Source: Streptomyces violaceusniger (GTDB taxonomy: Bacteria; Actinomycetota; Actinomycetes; Streptomycetales; Streptomycetaceae). From it: DNA of 64,000 bases. The notes beneath the pieces were generated by a model that was not told where the DNA came from, made no database searches, and was given only the letters and a program-made list of their open reading frames with translations. Shown here piece after piece: positions 1 through 8,435 of the stretch (positions within the stretch are counted from its first letter, which is position 1; every line of letters starts with the position of its first letter). The position numbers were made by a program, and so were the translations under genes. The stretch spans positions 124,001 through 188,000 of the forward strand of contig BJHW01000001.1 of NCBI GenBank assembly GCA_005405945.1, given 5' to 3'.

Positions 1-19
1 GGTGAAGATGGACTGATCA

Positions 20-571
20 TCACGTCGACAGCATCAAGCAGACCGAAGCGGCTAGGCCTAGACCGCCGAAAACTGCCATGCCGAGGATCCATACCAGGTG
101 AGGCTTAGGTTTGGCCAGAAACGGTGTCTTGATTTTTACATCCTTGGCCCGCAGATCTGCGTCCTTGTGGGCGGACGCCCAGCGACGTCGGAATTCAAAA
201 TTGCTGAGCCATGCCTTGTCGGCCTCTTGATTGCGCCGCTGCCTCAAAAGCAGGTTCGACGCTATGAGGGCAGCTCCAGCGGTGAGGAACCCGGCGACGA
301 TCCGATCGATGCGGACGATATTCTCACTTGCCGCTGCAGTGAGCAACACTGCTTGAGCGGCGAGCGTGATCGCCGGGACTTGCCATATCTTTTCCTCGTA
401 GGACTGGCGCCTGGCGGCGACCACCTGATACTGAACGATCGATGGATTGCCGGTCGGTTCGGATGGTGTAGTTGGCGCGGGTCGCATCGGCCGGGCCATC
501 CACCGGGTGAGGAGTATAGCGAGGATACCCACAATGACTGGGTTAAAGACAGGCCGGTTTCCGGCGCGCAC
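20..571 (-). CDS. small multi-pass membrane protein of unknown function
   Basis: 183 aa when started at GTG 571, which has a GGAG seven bases upstream and clears the upstream DUF6623 gene. Longer upstream starts would overlap that gene. Four hydrophobic stretches are visible: one at the N-terminus (NPVIVGILAILL), two in the middle (ITLAAQAVLLTAAAS and IVAGFLTAGAALIASNLLL) and one at the C-terminus (GMAVFGGLGLAASVCLML). The loops are rich in Arg and Lys. It lies 41 bp behind the DUF6623 gene on the same strand, so the two are probably co-transcribed. I do not recognise a family. Confidence 0.6.
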   Translation of the reverse strand: MRAGNRPVFNPVIVGILAILLTRWMARPMRPAPTTPSEPTGNPSIVQYQVVAARRQSYEEKIWQVPAITLAAQAVLLTAAASENIVRIDRIVAGFLTAGAALIASNLLLRQRRNQEADKAWLSNFEFRRRWASAHKDADLRAKDVKIKTPFLAKPKPHLVWILGMAVFGGLGLAASVCLMLST

Positions 572-612
572 GAGCATACTCCGCGTCGAGCGAGATGCTT
601 GACGGACGACCA

Positions 613-1038
613 TCAGAAGAAGTCTGCGCCAGCAGAATTGAAGTCGGCCCAGGCACCAGGACTGTCCACACCGAAAGCTAGGTGCACGGAAACACCCACA
701 CCCCACCGGATTTCCGGTTGATCGGGCACCTGGAAACGTTCGACTCGGTTCGCCCCTCGCAGAGAAAGATTCTCGTGGATGGCGATACGGTTATCGCCAT
801 CCCAAATGTGAACCGCATCGATGGTTGCTTGTTCGCCTGTGAAAAACCTCAGGAGCGCCGAATCGATCCTAAGCCTACGATCCGAGACAATGACGGGTGT
901 CGGAATCGCAAAGTGGCACCATCCTTGCTCGCCGGTCCTCGCGATGTGGCCTGCGTTGCCGGTCCGTCGCACCGCCCAAGATGGGTTCTCCGTCTGAACC
1001 GCATGTCCGTGTGTCCACATTGCCTGTGTAATGGCCAC
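613..1038 (-). CDS. DUF6623 family protein
   Basis: 141 aa, about the usual length for the family. The hallmarks I associate with DUF6623 are present in order: an N-terminal W-x-H-G-H-x-V-Q, a central HFAIPTPVIV, a segment LRFFTGEQATIDAVHIWDG, and the C-terminal RWGVGVSV followed by a short acidic and aromatic tail. No signal peptide or membrane segment is seen, so it is probably cytoplasmic. The function is unknown. It sits upstream of the membrane protein at 20-571 and may form a two-gene unit with it. Confidence 0.8.
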   Translation of the reverse strand: MAITQAMWTHGHAVQTENPSWAVRRTGNAGHIARTGEQGWCHFAIPTPVIVSDRRLRIDSALLRFFTGEQATIDAVHIWDGDNRIAIHENLSLRGANRVERFQVPDQPEIRWGVGVSVHLAFGVDSPGAWADFNSAGADFF

Positions 1039-1298
1039 GACAGTAGTCCTCGGATGCTAGGAGACGTCATGCTCCAGCCCATCGTGCTCGACGAAAGTCG
1101 GGCGCGGTATCCGCCGGACGAGTCGTGTCACACGGTCACGGGGAGCCGGGCCCCTCCTCGAGGCTGGCACTGGCGACTGATCTGTGGGGCCACTCGGAGG
1201 AGGGCACTCACGGCGGCCGGGACCAAGTGCGTGGTTGTCGGCCCGCACTCCTGTGGTGGGAGGCCGTTCGGCGGCGTGACTGGCAGTCGCGCAGGTCT

Positions 1299-2849
1299 TC
1301 AGGCCACGGGGCGGTCGTAGAGCTTTTGCCAGCGGGATCCACTGAAACCTCCGGAGCGGTCTTCAGTAGTGATCACCGTGGTGGTTACGCCCCCCAGCCC
1401 AGGTGTGAGCGTGAGGGTGCCCTGAGACCGGGTTCCGCTGGGCCCCATCGGTACATCGGCCCAGTCGCCGGCGATGCTGCCGTCCATGATCCGGCCGTGG
1501 AACACGTTGGCGAAGCTGCGTCCTTGGTCTCGGCTGAGTCCTAGCCACCACAACTCCGTACCGCCGAGGTCGCGCAGGTAGTACGTTCCCACATCGTCGG
1601 CATGCCAGGCGCCGGTCAGGGATGCGCTCGAACGGCGGCGGGAGAAGTCCTGAAGGATGTCCAGCGCGTAGACGGGGTGGATCTCCGGCAGGTGAGCGAG
1701 CAGTTTCGCGGGGTCGGTGGTGTCCGGGCACTCGTGATGGTCCAGAGCCAAGCAGCCGGAGATGCGCAGGGTCATCGGTGGTCGCAGGATCAGCTCGGGT
1801 ATCTGCGTCCCTGTCGCTGGGTGGAAGGGATCCGGTAGCAGGACGTTCTCGGCGAAGTCCTGCTGCAGCCCGCCGTTGAGGGGCTGGCCGTTGATCAGGA
1901 CGCTGTCGCCTGCGTCTTCCATCCAGCCGGGCATGAGGATGCCTGGCTGGCCGGCGCAGTGGTCTTCGTCGTTGTCCCGGCCGTACATGATGGTCTCGGG
2001 ACGCAGCCGGTTGTTCGGGGTGCCGTCCGGTTGCCGGGCGTCGAATCGGTTGCGGATGTAGGCGGCCGGCTGGACCCAGCCCTGATCCCAGAAATGTGGT
2101 TGGGCGTCGAGGTCGTTCCGGTGGATCCGGACAACCATGTCGAAGTCGCCGTCCTGGTCCTCGCCGCCAATGCGGAGCCAGCTGAAGACCCAAGTGCAGT
2201 AGTCCCGTGGCATCGGCGGTTCCGCCCATCCGAGGTCTGCGCCTTCCAGATCGGCGAAGGCGACGGTGAAGTCCCGGTATGGCGTCACGTGGTCGGAGAA
2301 GACGTTGTGGTCGTTGCGTCTGGTGTTGGCGAAGCGGTAGTCAAGGGGCAGCGGACCCCATTGGCCGCCTCCGCGATTCCACACCGAGCCGCCGAAACCT
2401 CCGGTGCCGCTGGTCTTCCGCAATTGGAACTGCGGCTTGCCGGGTTTGCCATCGTCACCGTTGCGGTCGCCGTTGGGCGGGATATTGGGAACCGCTGGGC
2501 CGGGCAGCGCCTCGTGGGCTCGGACCGCCTGCGTACCGCTGATCTTGACGACGTCGAGACTGAGGTTTCCTTGCTGCAAGGTGTTGTTGCCGCGCGGGAC
2601 GTCCGCCCATGCCCCTGTCAGAGTCATACGGCCAGGATCGAAGGTGCCGCGGAAGACGTTGGTGAACGCCAGTCCTGCGTGGAAGAACCATGGTGCGCTC
2701 AGCCCGGCCCACCAGACGGTGTTGTCAGGGAGGTGACGAACGTAGTAGACACCCTGGTCGTCGGCTTGCCAGGCGCCACTGAGATCGATTCGCTGGACCA
2801 TCTGCGCCACCTCGGGTAGGTACGCACGGATTCGTCTCCGTGCATTCAT
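1299..2849 (-). CDS. protein with duplicated GAW/WADVP domain flanking a central region
   Basis: 516 aa. A roughly 90-residue unit occurs twice. Near residue 23 it starts LSGAWQADDQGVYYVRHL and near residue 411 LTGAWHADDVGTYYLRDL. Both copies then have WW-x-GLS, F-x-NVF-x-G, a WADVP motif and a GGF-x-GS-x-W ending. The pattern of short aromatic strands suggests a lipocalin-like or other small beta barrel (inference). The central 230 residues are acidic and aromatic and unlike the repeats. ATG 2849 has GAGG five bases upstream; ATG 2801 is an alternative. No signal peptide. The opposite strand is open for long stretches but lacks plausible protein character. Confidence 0.7.
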   Translation of the reverse strand: MNARRRIRAYLPEVAQMVQRIDLSGAWQADDQGVYYVRHLPDNTVWWAGLSAPWFFHAGLAFTNVFRGTFDPGRMTLTGAWADVPRGNNTLQQGNLSLDVVKISGTQAVRAHEALPGPAVPNIPPNGDRNGDDGKPGKPQFQLRKTSGTGGFGGSVWNRGGGQWGPLPLDYRFANTRRNDHNVFSDHVTPYRDFTVAFADLEGADLGWAEPPMPRDYCTWVFSWLRIGGEDQDGDFDMVVRIHRNDLDAQPHFWDQGWVQPAAYIRNRFDARQPDGTPNNRLRPETIMYGRDNDEDHCAGQPGILMPGWMEDAGDSVLINGQPLNGGLQQDFAENVLLPDPFHPATGTQIPELILRPPMTLRISGCLALDHHECPDTTDPAKLLAHLPEIHPVYALDILQDFSRRRSSASLTGAWHADDVGTYYLRDLGGTELWWLGLSRDQGRSFANVFHGRIMDGSIAGDWADVPMGPSGTRSQGTLTLTPGLGGVTTTVITTEDRSGGFSGSRWQKLYDRPVA

Positions 2850-3070
2850 TACAACCTCGGATCGCCCTTGATCACATGTGCGCCGTCACCAGCCTCGCCC
2901 CTGGCCAGGCCAGCCTGGCCCGGCGACGCCAGGATGGTGATGTCGTAGCTGGCCTGTCCACCAGGCGGACGGGCTTCGGCTTGTCACCTGGCTCCCAAGG
3001 TCACAGGTGCTGCCGCGGGCGGGAGCCGCCCGGCACGGCATTGATGCCGCCCACCGCCTGGTCCGTGGCC

Positions 3071-3400
3071 TCAGCGAGCTCGACCGTCGGCGGCGTGGGC
3101 CTGCCGGTATTCACCGATGGCCTTGTCGGCCAGTTCGGTGGCACGTTCCCGCTCGACCTCGGTCAGTACGGCGGTGCCCGGTCCGGAGCAGTCGCTGTTG
3201 CGGGCGTCGCGGATCGTGGCGCAGGAGGACCAGCCGGACCCGATGGTGACGGTGGCGCCACAGTCCCGGCAGGTGCCTTCGAAGCAGAGGGTGTGGTCGG
3301 CGGTCGGGCGCGGCAGCCGCTTCCAGGTGAGGGTGTGGCCGCGGTCGGCGGCCTGGGTGTCCATGCCCTGCTTCACCAGGGTCCACCATCGCTGAGCCAT
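3071..3400 (-). CDS. small cysteine-rich (zinc-ribbon-like) hypothetical protein
   Basis: 109 aa. A central segment has three close cysteines (C-x3-C-x2-C in FEGTCRDCGATV) followed by two more about 18 and 29 residues later, which suggests a small metal-binding ribbon. The N-terminus is basic (WWTLVKQG) and the C-terminus is a charged helix. It is transcribed divergently from the small gene at 3499 across a 98-bp gap that holds two strong palindromes, so both are probably under one regulator. The style resembles accessory genes of actinobacterial plasmids and integrative elements, but I cannot name a family. Confidence 0.55.
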   Translation of the reverse strand: MAQRWWTLVKQGMDTQAADRGHTLTWKRLPRPTADHTLCFEGTCRDCGATVTIGSGWSSCATIRDARNSDCSGPGTAVLTEVERERATELADKAIGEYRQAHAADGRAR

Positions 3401-3439
3401 CGCGATCTTCTCCGTTCGGCCGCATACCCACTACCAAAA

Positions 3440-3482
3440 AGTGGCTTGCCACTAATATACCCTTGAAAGTGGCAAGCCACTT
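3440..3482. promoter_or_regulatory. tandem palindromic operator pair
   Basis: Two dyads sit in the divergent intergenic region: AGTGGCTTGCCACT at 3440-3453 and AAGTGGCAAGCCACTT at 3467-3482. Both have the core GTGGC-N2-GCCAC. Their centres are 28 bp apart. The spacing and sequence identity point to a dimeric repressor acting on both promoters. Confidence 0.7.
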
Positions 3483-3498
3483 ATGGCGTGATCTTTCC

Positions 3499-3717
3499 AT
3501 GAGTAGCCAGCACCGTGATCCCTCCATGACCATCCGACCGCCGGCCGACCTGAAGGCAGCCGCGCAGGCCGCCCTCGGGGATCGCGAAATGCGCGCGTTC
3601 GTCGTCGCATGTCTTGCCGCCCTGGTCGCCGACCCGGATCAGTTCCTCGCCCACCTGGACAATCACTGGCCCGAGGAGAAGCCCCGCGGCCGCCCGCGAC
3701 GTACACCAGCCCCTTGA
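3499..3717 (+). CDS. small helical protein, possible regulator
   Basis: 72 aa from ATG 3499, or 63 aa from ATG 3526. A TTG at 3463 is excluded because the downstream palindrome overlaps it. The protein is mostly helical (PADLKAAAQAALGDREMRAF, then VACLAALVADPDQFLAHL) and ends in a basic tail KPRGRPRRTP with an AT-hook-like GRPRR. That tail and its place beside tandem palindromes make a DNA-binding or autoregulatory role possible, but I recognise no family. Confidence 0.5.
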   Translation: MSSQHRDPSMTIRPPADLKAAAQAALGDREMRAFVVACLAALVADPDQFLAHLDNHWPEEKPRGRPRRTPAP

Positions 3718-3746
3718 CGGCACTGCTGGTACCCCGACGGGCTGAT

Positions 3747-3857
3747 ATGGCGGGGCATCCCAACGCCCGGCTGACGCCGGAAGGGCGCCGCCGATTATGC
3801 GAGCGCGTGGACGCCGGACGGCCGATCGCGCACGTCGCGGCGGAAGTTGCGAGGGGG
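3747..3857 (+). pseudogene. IS481-family transposase N-terminal remnant
   Basis: The first 36 codons read MAGHPNARLTPEGRRRLCER followed by VDAGRPIAHVAAEVA, the typical start of IS481 transposases just before their helix-turn-helix. After about 3857 the frame loses similarity and runs into the reverse complement of the truncated FemX gene. The rest of the transposase is missing. Confidence 0.7.
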
Positions 3858-3908
3858 CGCCGGTATCGGCTTCCTGTGCGAGGTGGGCAGCCTGGCCGAT
3901 GGATCCTG

Positions 3909-4898
3909 GTCCTCTTCCAGGGTGTCGGTGATGCCGCGGAAGTCGTAGGTGCTGGCCCCGAGTTCGTAGGCGTCGGACATCATCCGCCACTGGATGGCGT
4001 TGTTCGGCTGGACCTCGCGCTTGCGGCTGGTCGAGGCGCCGTAGGAGTACCAGACGTGCTCACCGACGGTGAGCATCGTGGCAGCGGCGAGCACCTCGCC
4101 CTCGTGATGGGCGAGGTAGAGGCGCATCCGGTCGTCGCCCTCGGCCCGCAGTGTGGTCCACATGCGCTGGAAGTAGGCCAGAGGGCGCGGGATGAACCGG
4201 TCCCGCTCGGCGGTCTCGACGTAGATCTCGTGAAAGGCGGGCAGGTCGTCGTAGCCGCCCTGCACCACTTTGACGCCGGCCTTCTCCGACTTCTTGATGT
4301 TGCGCCGCCACTGCTGGTTGAGATCCCGGTGGACCTCCTCCAGGGTCCGTCCGGCGAAGGGGACCTGGAACACGTAGCGCGGCTGGCCCGCGGCGAAGCC
4401 GTCCTCACCGCCGGGCTCGGTCCGCTGCCAGCCCATCCGGCGCAGCCGGTCGGCGAGGTCGAAGGCCCGCGGCTCGTGCGTGGTGGCCTCCACATCGCGC
4501 AGCTTCCTGGCCTGCGGGTCGGCGATTGCGGCCTTGACCGCCTCGGCGCTCCAGCGGCGGGTGACCACGGGCGGTCCCATCTTCACCGAGAAGGCGCCTT
4601 GCTCCTTCAAGTACGCGAGCATCGGCTGAAGCCACCGCTCGACGTCGGGAGCAGCCCAGTCGATGACGGGTCCCTCGGGCAGGTAGGCGAGGTACCGCTT
4701 CAACTTCGGCAACGGCCGCAGCAGCACCAGCCCGGCCCCGACGAGCCGGTCATCCTCGTCGAACCAGCCCAGGCTCTCCGCCCGCCAGTCCGGCTTCACA
4801 TCCCCCCATGCGGGAACCTGCATGTGGCTCACCGAGGGCTGAGCCGAGACGAAGGCCAGATGCTCCTCGCGGGTGATCGCCTTCAGGCGAAAGCTCAT
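3909..4898 (-). pseudogene. FemX/FemABX-type aminoacyltransferase, C-terminally truncated
   Basis: About 330 recognisable residues of a peptidoglycan interpeptide-bridge enzyme, which adds an amino acid from aminoacyl-tRNA to lipid II in the cytoplasm. FemABX features include the N-terminal HMQVPAWGDVKPDW, LPEGPVIDW, the lysine-rich QQWRRNIKKSEKAGV, RLYLAHHEGEVLAAA and the late YDFRGITDTLEED. Intact Streptomyces homologues continue for roughly 40 more residues with a LLRFK-like end. Here the frame runs into unrelated sequence derived from the IS481 remnant. The start at 4898 is the natural one. Confidence 0.8.
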
Positions 4899-5128
4899 GC
4901 GCAGTGCTCCTTTGTTCGACGCACAAGCCTACTGAGGCATACGACACGTCCAGGTCCTTCATGCACACGGTGTCGTCGTGCATGAAGCAGAAGCAGACTG
5001 CCCAGCAAGATCACGGGTCATACCCATCGCGAGTGTCGCCAACCCCCGCCTTCGTACTCATACAGCGAGTCGTCCAACAGTGGAACAGGCGAGGACCGCG
5101 GTAACGGACTCCCCGATGTACTGAGCGG

Positions 5129-5287
5129 GTGGTCAAAGAGACAGCTATCACGAGCCTGATCCTGCGCAGCGGCAACGGCGCAGTGACGACCAGCCACTAC
5201 CGGGAGCACATGCTCACTTCCTATCAGCACACCTCCGATCGGGTGGCGGGCACCTGGGCCTGGCTCAGAGTCTCGTTCCCTGCGTAA
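5129..5287 (+). CDS. 52-aa ORF, possible C-terminal remnant of a HATPase-type protein
   Basis: GTG-initiated ORF ending GTWAWLRVSFPA, preceded by SLILRSGNGAVTTSHYREH. The ending resembles the last strands of histidine-kinase-like ATPase domains that accompany STAS-like proteins, and the next gene is STAS-like. Too short to be certain; it may be the tail of a lost partner gene. Confidence 0.3.
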   Translation: MVKETAITSLILRSGNGAVTTSHYREHMLTSYQHTSDRVAGTWAWLRVSFPA

Positions 5288-5302
5288 CCCGGCTGTGCTT
5301 CA

Positions 5303-5860
5303 ATGCGTTCAATGAAGGCGAAGAAGTACGCGCTTACCTTCCCCGTCAGCGAGCCGGGTACGTTCCTTTCCACCCGCGGGGAGGGGGCACACAAACGCAG
5401 CGCTCTGCAGGCCGCGCTCAGATCAGCCGGTCCGGCCCCCGTACTGGAAATCGACTTCACCGGCACCGAAGCCATGACCCACAGCTTCGTGGACGAGTTC
5501 CTCGGCAAGTTCTACGTGTCCCTTGCAGTCGGCGACGTGCAAGTAGCTGGCGTCATCCTGATCGGGCTGATCAAGGAAACCCGTGAGTCCGTCGCCGTGT
5601 GCCTGGAGCGACGCAAGCAGTTCGCCGTGCAGGGCGAAGACCATACGCTGCTGGGCGACACCAACGTCATACCAGACACCTACGCCCGGGCACGCAAGCT
5701 GGGCGCCTTCCGCGCCCAGGAACTGGCCGAAGCACTCGGCATCTCCGTCACCAACGCGAACAACCGACTCAAACGCCTTGTCCAAGCAGGAGTCTTGAGC
5801 CGCGACCGCGCCCCCGGCCCCGAGCGGGGTGGCAAGGAGTTCCTGTACACCCTGCCGTAG
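5303..5860 (+). CDS. STAS-like (DUF4325) domain fused to a winged-helix domain
   Basis: 185 aa. The first half matches the STAS-like DUF4325 pattern: a strand VLEIDFTGTEAMTHSFVDEF followed by a helix and a second hydrophobic strand GVILIGL. The second half is a winged helix (GAFRAQELAEALGISVTNAN, then NRLKRLVQAGVLSRDR). Such proteins usually act with a HATPase-type partner in anti-sigma-like switching or as regulators. Here only a possible fragment of that partner remains at 5129-5287. ATG 5312 is an alternative start. Confidence 0.7.
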   Translation: MRSMKAKKYALTFPVSEPGTFLSTRGEGAHKRSALQAALRSAGPAPVLEIDFTGTEAMTHSFVDEFLGKFYVSLAVGDVQVAGVILIGLIKETRESVAVCLERRKQFAVQGEDHTLLGDTNVIPDTYARARKLGAFRAQELAEALGISVTNANNRLKRLVQAGVLSRDRAPGPERGGKEFLYTLP

Positions 5861-5962
5861 GAACGCCGCGTCACTAGGCAGGCTCCTCTAGCCAGCAAAT
5901 CCACGCCTTTGAAAGACCAGTCGGCAGAAGCCTGCGCTCGCCACTCAGACCCCTCGCCTCAC

Positions 5963-6120
5963 TGCCGCACCGCAGGTCTGCGAAGCTAAGGTCAGCCTCC
6001 ATCGCAGTCCTCTTAATCCGAGCGCTTACCGATGGAGTTGCAATATCTACCTTCCAAAATGCCGCACCGCAGGTCAGAGGCTTGATCTCAAACGATGCAC
6101 TGTCTTCACTGCAGGTCAGG
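5963..6120. repeat. short direct repeats TGCCGCACCGCAGGTC
   Basis: The 16-mer TGCCGCACCGCAGGTC occurs at 5963-5978 and 6060-6075. Degenerate forms follow at about 6106-6119 (CACTGCAGGTCAGG) and just past the IS5 element (CCGCACCACAGGTC, about 7028-7041). No gene is evident between 5861 and 6127. Confidence 0.5.
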
Positions 6121-6127
6121 TGCCTAA

Positions 6128-7001
6128 GAGCTTGTCTCACGTGGCGAGTTTGGCGAGCTTCTTGTAGCAGGTCAGGGCTGCCGCGAGCCCGAGGAAGGCG
6201 AGGAAGTGGTTCCCTTTTCGCTCGTATCGCACGGTCAGGCGACGGTAGCCGAAGAGCCAGGAGATCGACCGCTCGATCTTCCAGCGGTGTCGGCCGAGGC
6301 GCTCGCTGGACTCAATGCCGGGTCGGGCGATGCGTGGGACTATGCCGCGGCCGCGCAGCCACGAGAGACGATCGGTGGAGTGGTAGGCCTTGTCGGCGCG
6401 GAGCCTTCCCGGGCGGCGGCGTCGCGGTCCACGGCGGGAGCGGATAGCGGGTACGCCCACGATCAGCGGAAGGAGTGCCTGGCTGTCGTGGACATTGGCG
6501 CCGGAGACGCCGAGGGCGAGAGGTAAGCCTTGCGCGTCGGACAGGACGTGCAGTTTGCTGCCCTTCTTGCCCCGGTCGACCGGATTGCGCCCGGTCAGTG
6601 ATCCCCTTTTTTCGCACGAACCGAGGCCGCATCCACGATCGCCGAGGTCCAGTCCACCTCACCGCGAGCTCCGAGCTCGTCCAGGACAGCCTGGTGCAGG
6701 CGACGCCACAGCCCAGCCTCGGTCCATGCGGCGAACCGGCGATGTGCGGTCGCCGGCGAGACACCGAACGTCTCCGGTAGATGCCGCCAGGCGCAGCCGC
6801 TGGTCAGCACGTACACGACGGCCGCGAACACCGCTCGCTCATCAACCGGGGCCGTCCCTCCACCCTGCGGACGCGAGGAGAAAGACGGAAGCAACGGAGC
6901 AACAAGCGACCAGAGTTCGTCAGGAACCAACCGCTGCGAAAGATCAACACCCATGGCACAGCATCATGCCGCACCGTTCTGACGCCACGTGAGACAAGCT
7001 C
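6128..7001 (-). mobile_element. IS5-family insertion sequence, copy 1 (874 bp)
   Basis: The 19-bp terminal inverted repeats GAGCTTGTCTCACGTGGCG lie at 6128-6146 and 6983-7001. The element is flanked by a 3-bp TAA direct repeat (6125-6127 and 7002-7004), as expected for IS5 groups that target TNA. It is almost identical to the copy at 11119-11992, which is in the opposite orientation. Confidence 0.92.
6137..6954 (-). CDS. IS5-family transposase, two frames joined by -1 frameshift
   Basis: Reading frame A (6954-6595, 119 aa) starts MGVDLSQRLVPDELW and ends VRAKKGDH at a TGA. Frame B carries the rest, including LRADKAYHSTD and IERSISWLFGYRRLTVRYE, and ends at 6137. A slippery run of six A followed by GG just before the frame A stop allows a -1 shift that joins RAKK to GSLTGRNPVDRGKKGSKLH. 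The result is a complete DDE transposase of about 270 aa. The architecture is normal for this IS5 subgroup, so I treat the frameshift as programmed. Confidence 0.85.
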
Positions 7002-7171
7002 TAAGCACTGACTACCGACAGAACTACCGCACCACAGGTCACAGCAAGATATGTGTTGCAACTACGCAGGTAGGCGACAGTCGAGGGGATCATCTACCGG
7101 TTCAGGCGCGGGCTGGCCCGGCGAGACGTCCCAGCGAAGTTCGGGCCGTCTCGCCATGCCGATGGATCAGA

Positions 7172-8197
7172 TCAGTTCAGGAAATCGGCGGAGGGGTGCG
7201 ACCGCGGAAAAGTTCGCAGGTACTCGAAGAAGCGAGCAAGTACTCGATCACCACGCGTAAGGTTTCCCGGGGTGTAATGCATACCGGCGAAGACCGGTAC
7301 GTCCTCGCTGGCGATCGACATCTCCAGATTCAGCACGTAGTCGAGGAACTCGCCGGTTTGCTCAGGCGTCTCGTCAGGTTCGGGCTGAGCGCAGATCGTG
7401 TAAAACACGGTGGTTTGACCAGGAGTCGGGATCCCCATCCAAGTGGACCACCCAAACCAGCGACCATCGACCGTTCCGTTCTGGTGGAACAAGTTCGTTC
7501 CGTGGATCTCGGGACGAATGTCGAGAACCGGGCCGGCCGGAGTCAACGCATGGATGGGGAAGGTGGCCGAGTAGTCCTGCCAAGTGACATCCTCGTACGG
7601 ATCATTACGCACGTCGAACTGATGTAGCTCAGTGACGTGCAACAGATCAGGAGTGTTGGCACAGATGACCCAGGGGTCAACCTGGAACCGATCGGGGAAA
7701 GTCCCCGACTTGAGGACCAATGAATCCTCCGTGTGATCGAATTCCGGAATCGAGAAGCGCGGCGTCAAGCCATTGAATGCGAAGACAATGCCATACCGCT
7801 CCACGACCGGGAACCGGTAGAGCGACGCTCGAGGCGGGACCGGGTCGCCAGACGGGAGATACGCGCACTGCCCGCTTTCACCGTCGTACTCCCAGCCGTG
7901 GAACGCGCACCGGATGTTGCCGGAGTCGGTGACTTTTCCGATCGACAGGTCCGCTCCAACGTGCAGACAGTAGGCACTGAACACGCGAACATCTCCGCGC
8001 CGATCGCGCGAAACGATCACCCGTCCATCGAGAAAATCGGTGCCGTATACCCCTCGCGCCGGGACGTCGGAACTCAGACAGACCGGAAACCAAGTCTCAC
8101 TGAAAACACCTCCGTCGCCTTCCGCTGGTATCTCGCGTCCCTTGAGTCGACGCTGTGAAGCCGCATCCTGGGCTTGATTTTCCTGAGTTGTCGTCAC
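7172..8197 (-). CDS. Rieske non-heme iron oxygenase
   Basis: 341 aa from GTG 8197, which has AGGGG seven bases upstream; an ATG at 8245 would add 16 residues without a good site. The Rieske [2Fe-2S] ligands are C77-x-H79 (YCLHVG) and C97-x2-H100 (CAFHGW). The catalytic mononuclear iron site is visible as N181, D184, H187 and H192 in NTPDLLHVTELH. The size fits single-component terminal oxygenases such as O-demethylases and phthalate-type enzymes that hydroxylate or demethylate aromatics. The electron donor is almost certainly the divergent reductase at 8436. The substrate cannot be read from sequence. The gene lies inside the IS5-bracketed block. Confidence 0.9.
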   Translation of the reverse strand: MTTTQENQAQDAASQRRLKGREIPAEGDGGVFSETWFPVCLSSDVPARGVYGTDFLDGRVIVSRDRRGDVRVFSAYCLHVGADLSIGKVTDSGNIRCAFHGWEYDGESGQCAYLPSGDPVPPRASLYRFPVVERYGIVFAFNGLTPRFSIPEFDHTEDSLVLKSGTFPDRFQVDPWVICANTPDLLHVTELHQFDVRNDPYEDVTWQDYSATFPIHALTPAGPVLDIRPEIHGTNLFHQNGTVDGRWFGWSTWMGIPTPGQTTVFYTICAQPEPDETPEQTGEFLDYVLNLEMSIASEDVPVFAGMHYTPGNLTRGDRVLARFFEYLRTFPRSHPSADFLN

Positions 8198-8294
8198 TTG
8201 TGCACCCCTATTCCGTGGTCTACGCATTCCGCACTCAGAAAGCACACCTGGCGCAAAGTGAGCGTGGTGTGAGCCTGCTCGCTGTACCAGGCGG

Positions 8295-8391
8295 TTAGAG
8301 CCTAAGCTCTAGGGCGGCCGACGGTCAACCGGACCTTGTTGCACCACATGTTCCAGCCCTCACTGCACCACATGTTAGAGTCTGAGCTCTA
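8295..8391. promoter_or_regulatory. duplicated operator region between divergent oxygenase and reductase genes
   Basis: A segment of about 50 bp occurs twice, starting at 8295 and 8375, 80 bp apart. Each copy opens with a dyad: TAGAGCCTAAGCTCTA at 8296-8311 and TAGAGTCTGAGCTCTA at 8376-8391 (TAGAG-N6-CTCTA), followed by a similar GGCCG...CAACC...CCTTGT tail. A shorter repeat, TGCACCACATGTT, lies between. The dyads are good TetR-type operator candidates, one for each divergent promoter. Confidence 0.65.
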
Positions 8392-8435
8392 GAGTGGCCG
8401 GTGGCCAACCAGCCCTTGTCAGCATGGAGGCTTCT

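Noticed and set aside
3609..4985. 458-codon plus-strand frame opposite FemX
   Set aside because: Only its first part around 3747-3857 (IS481 start) has homology; the rest is antisense to FemX codons.
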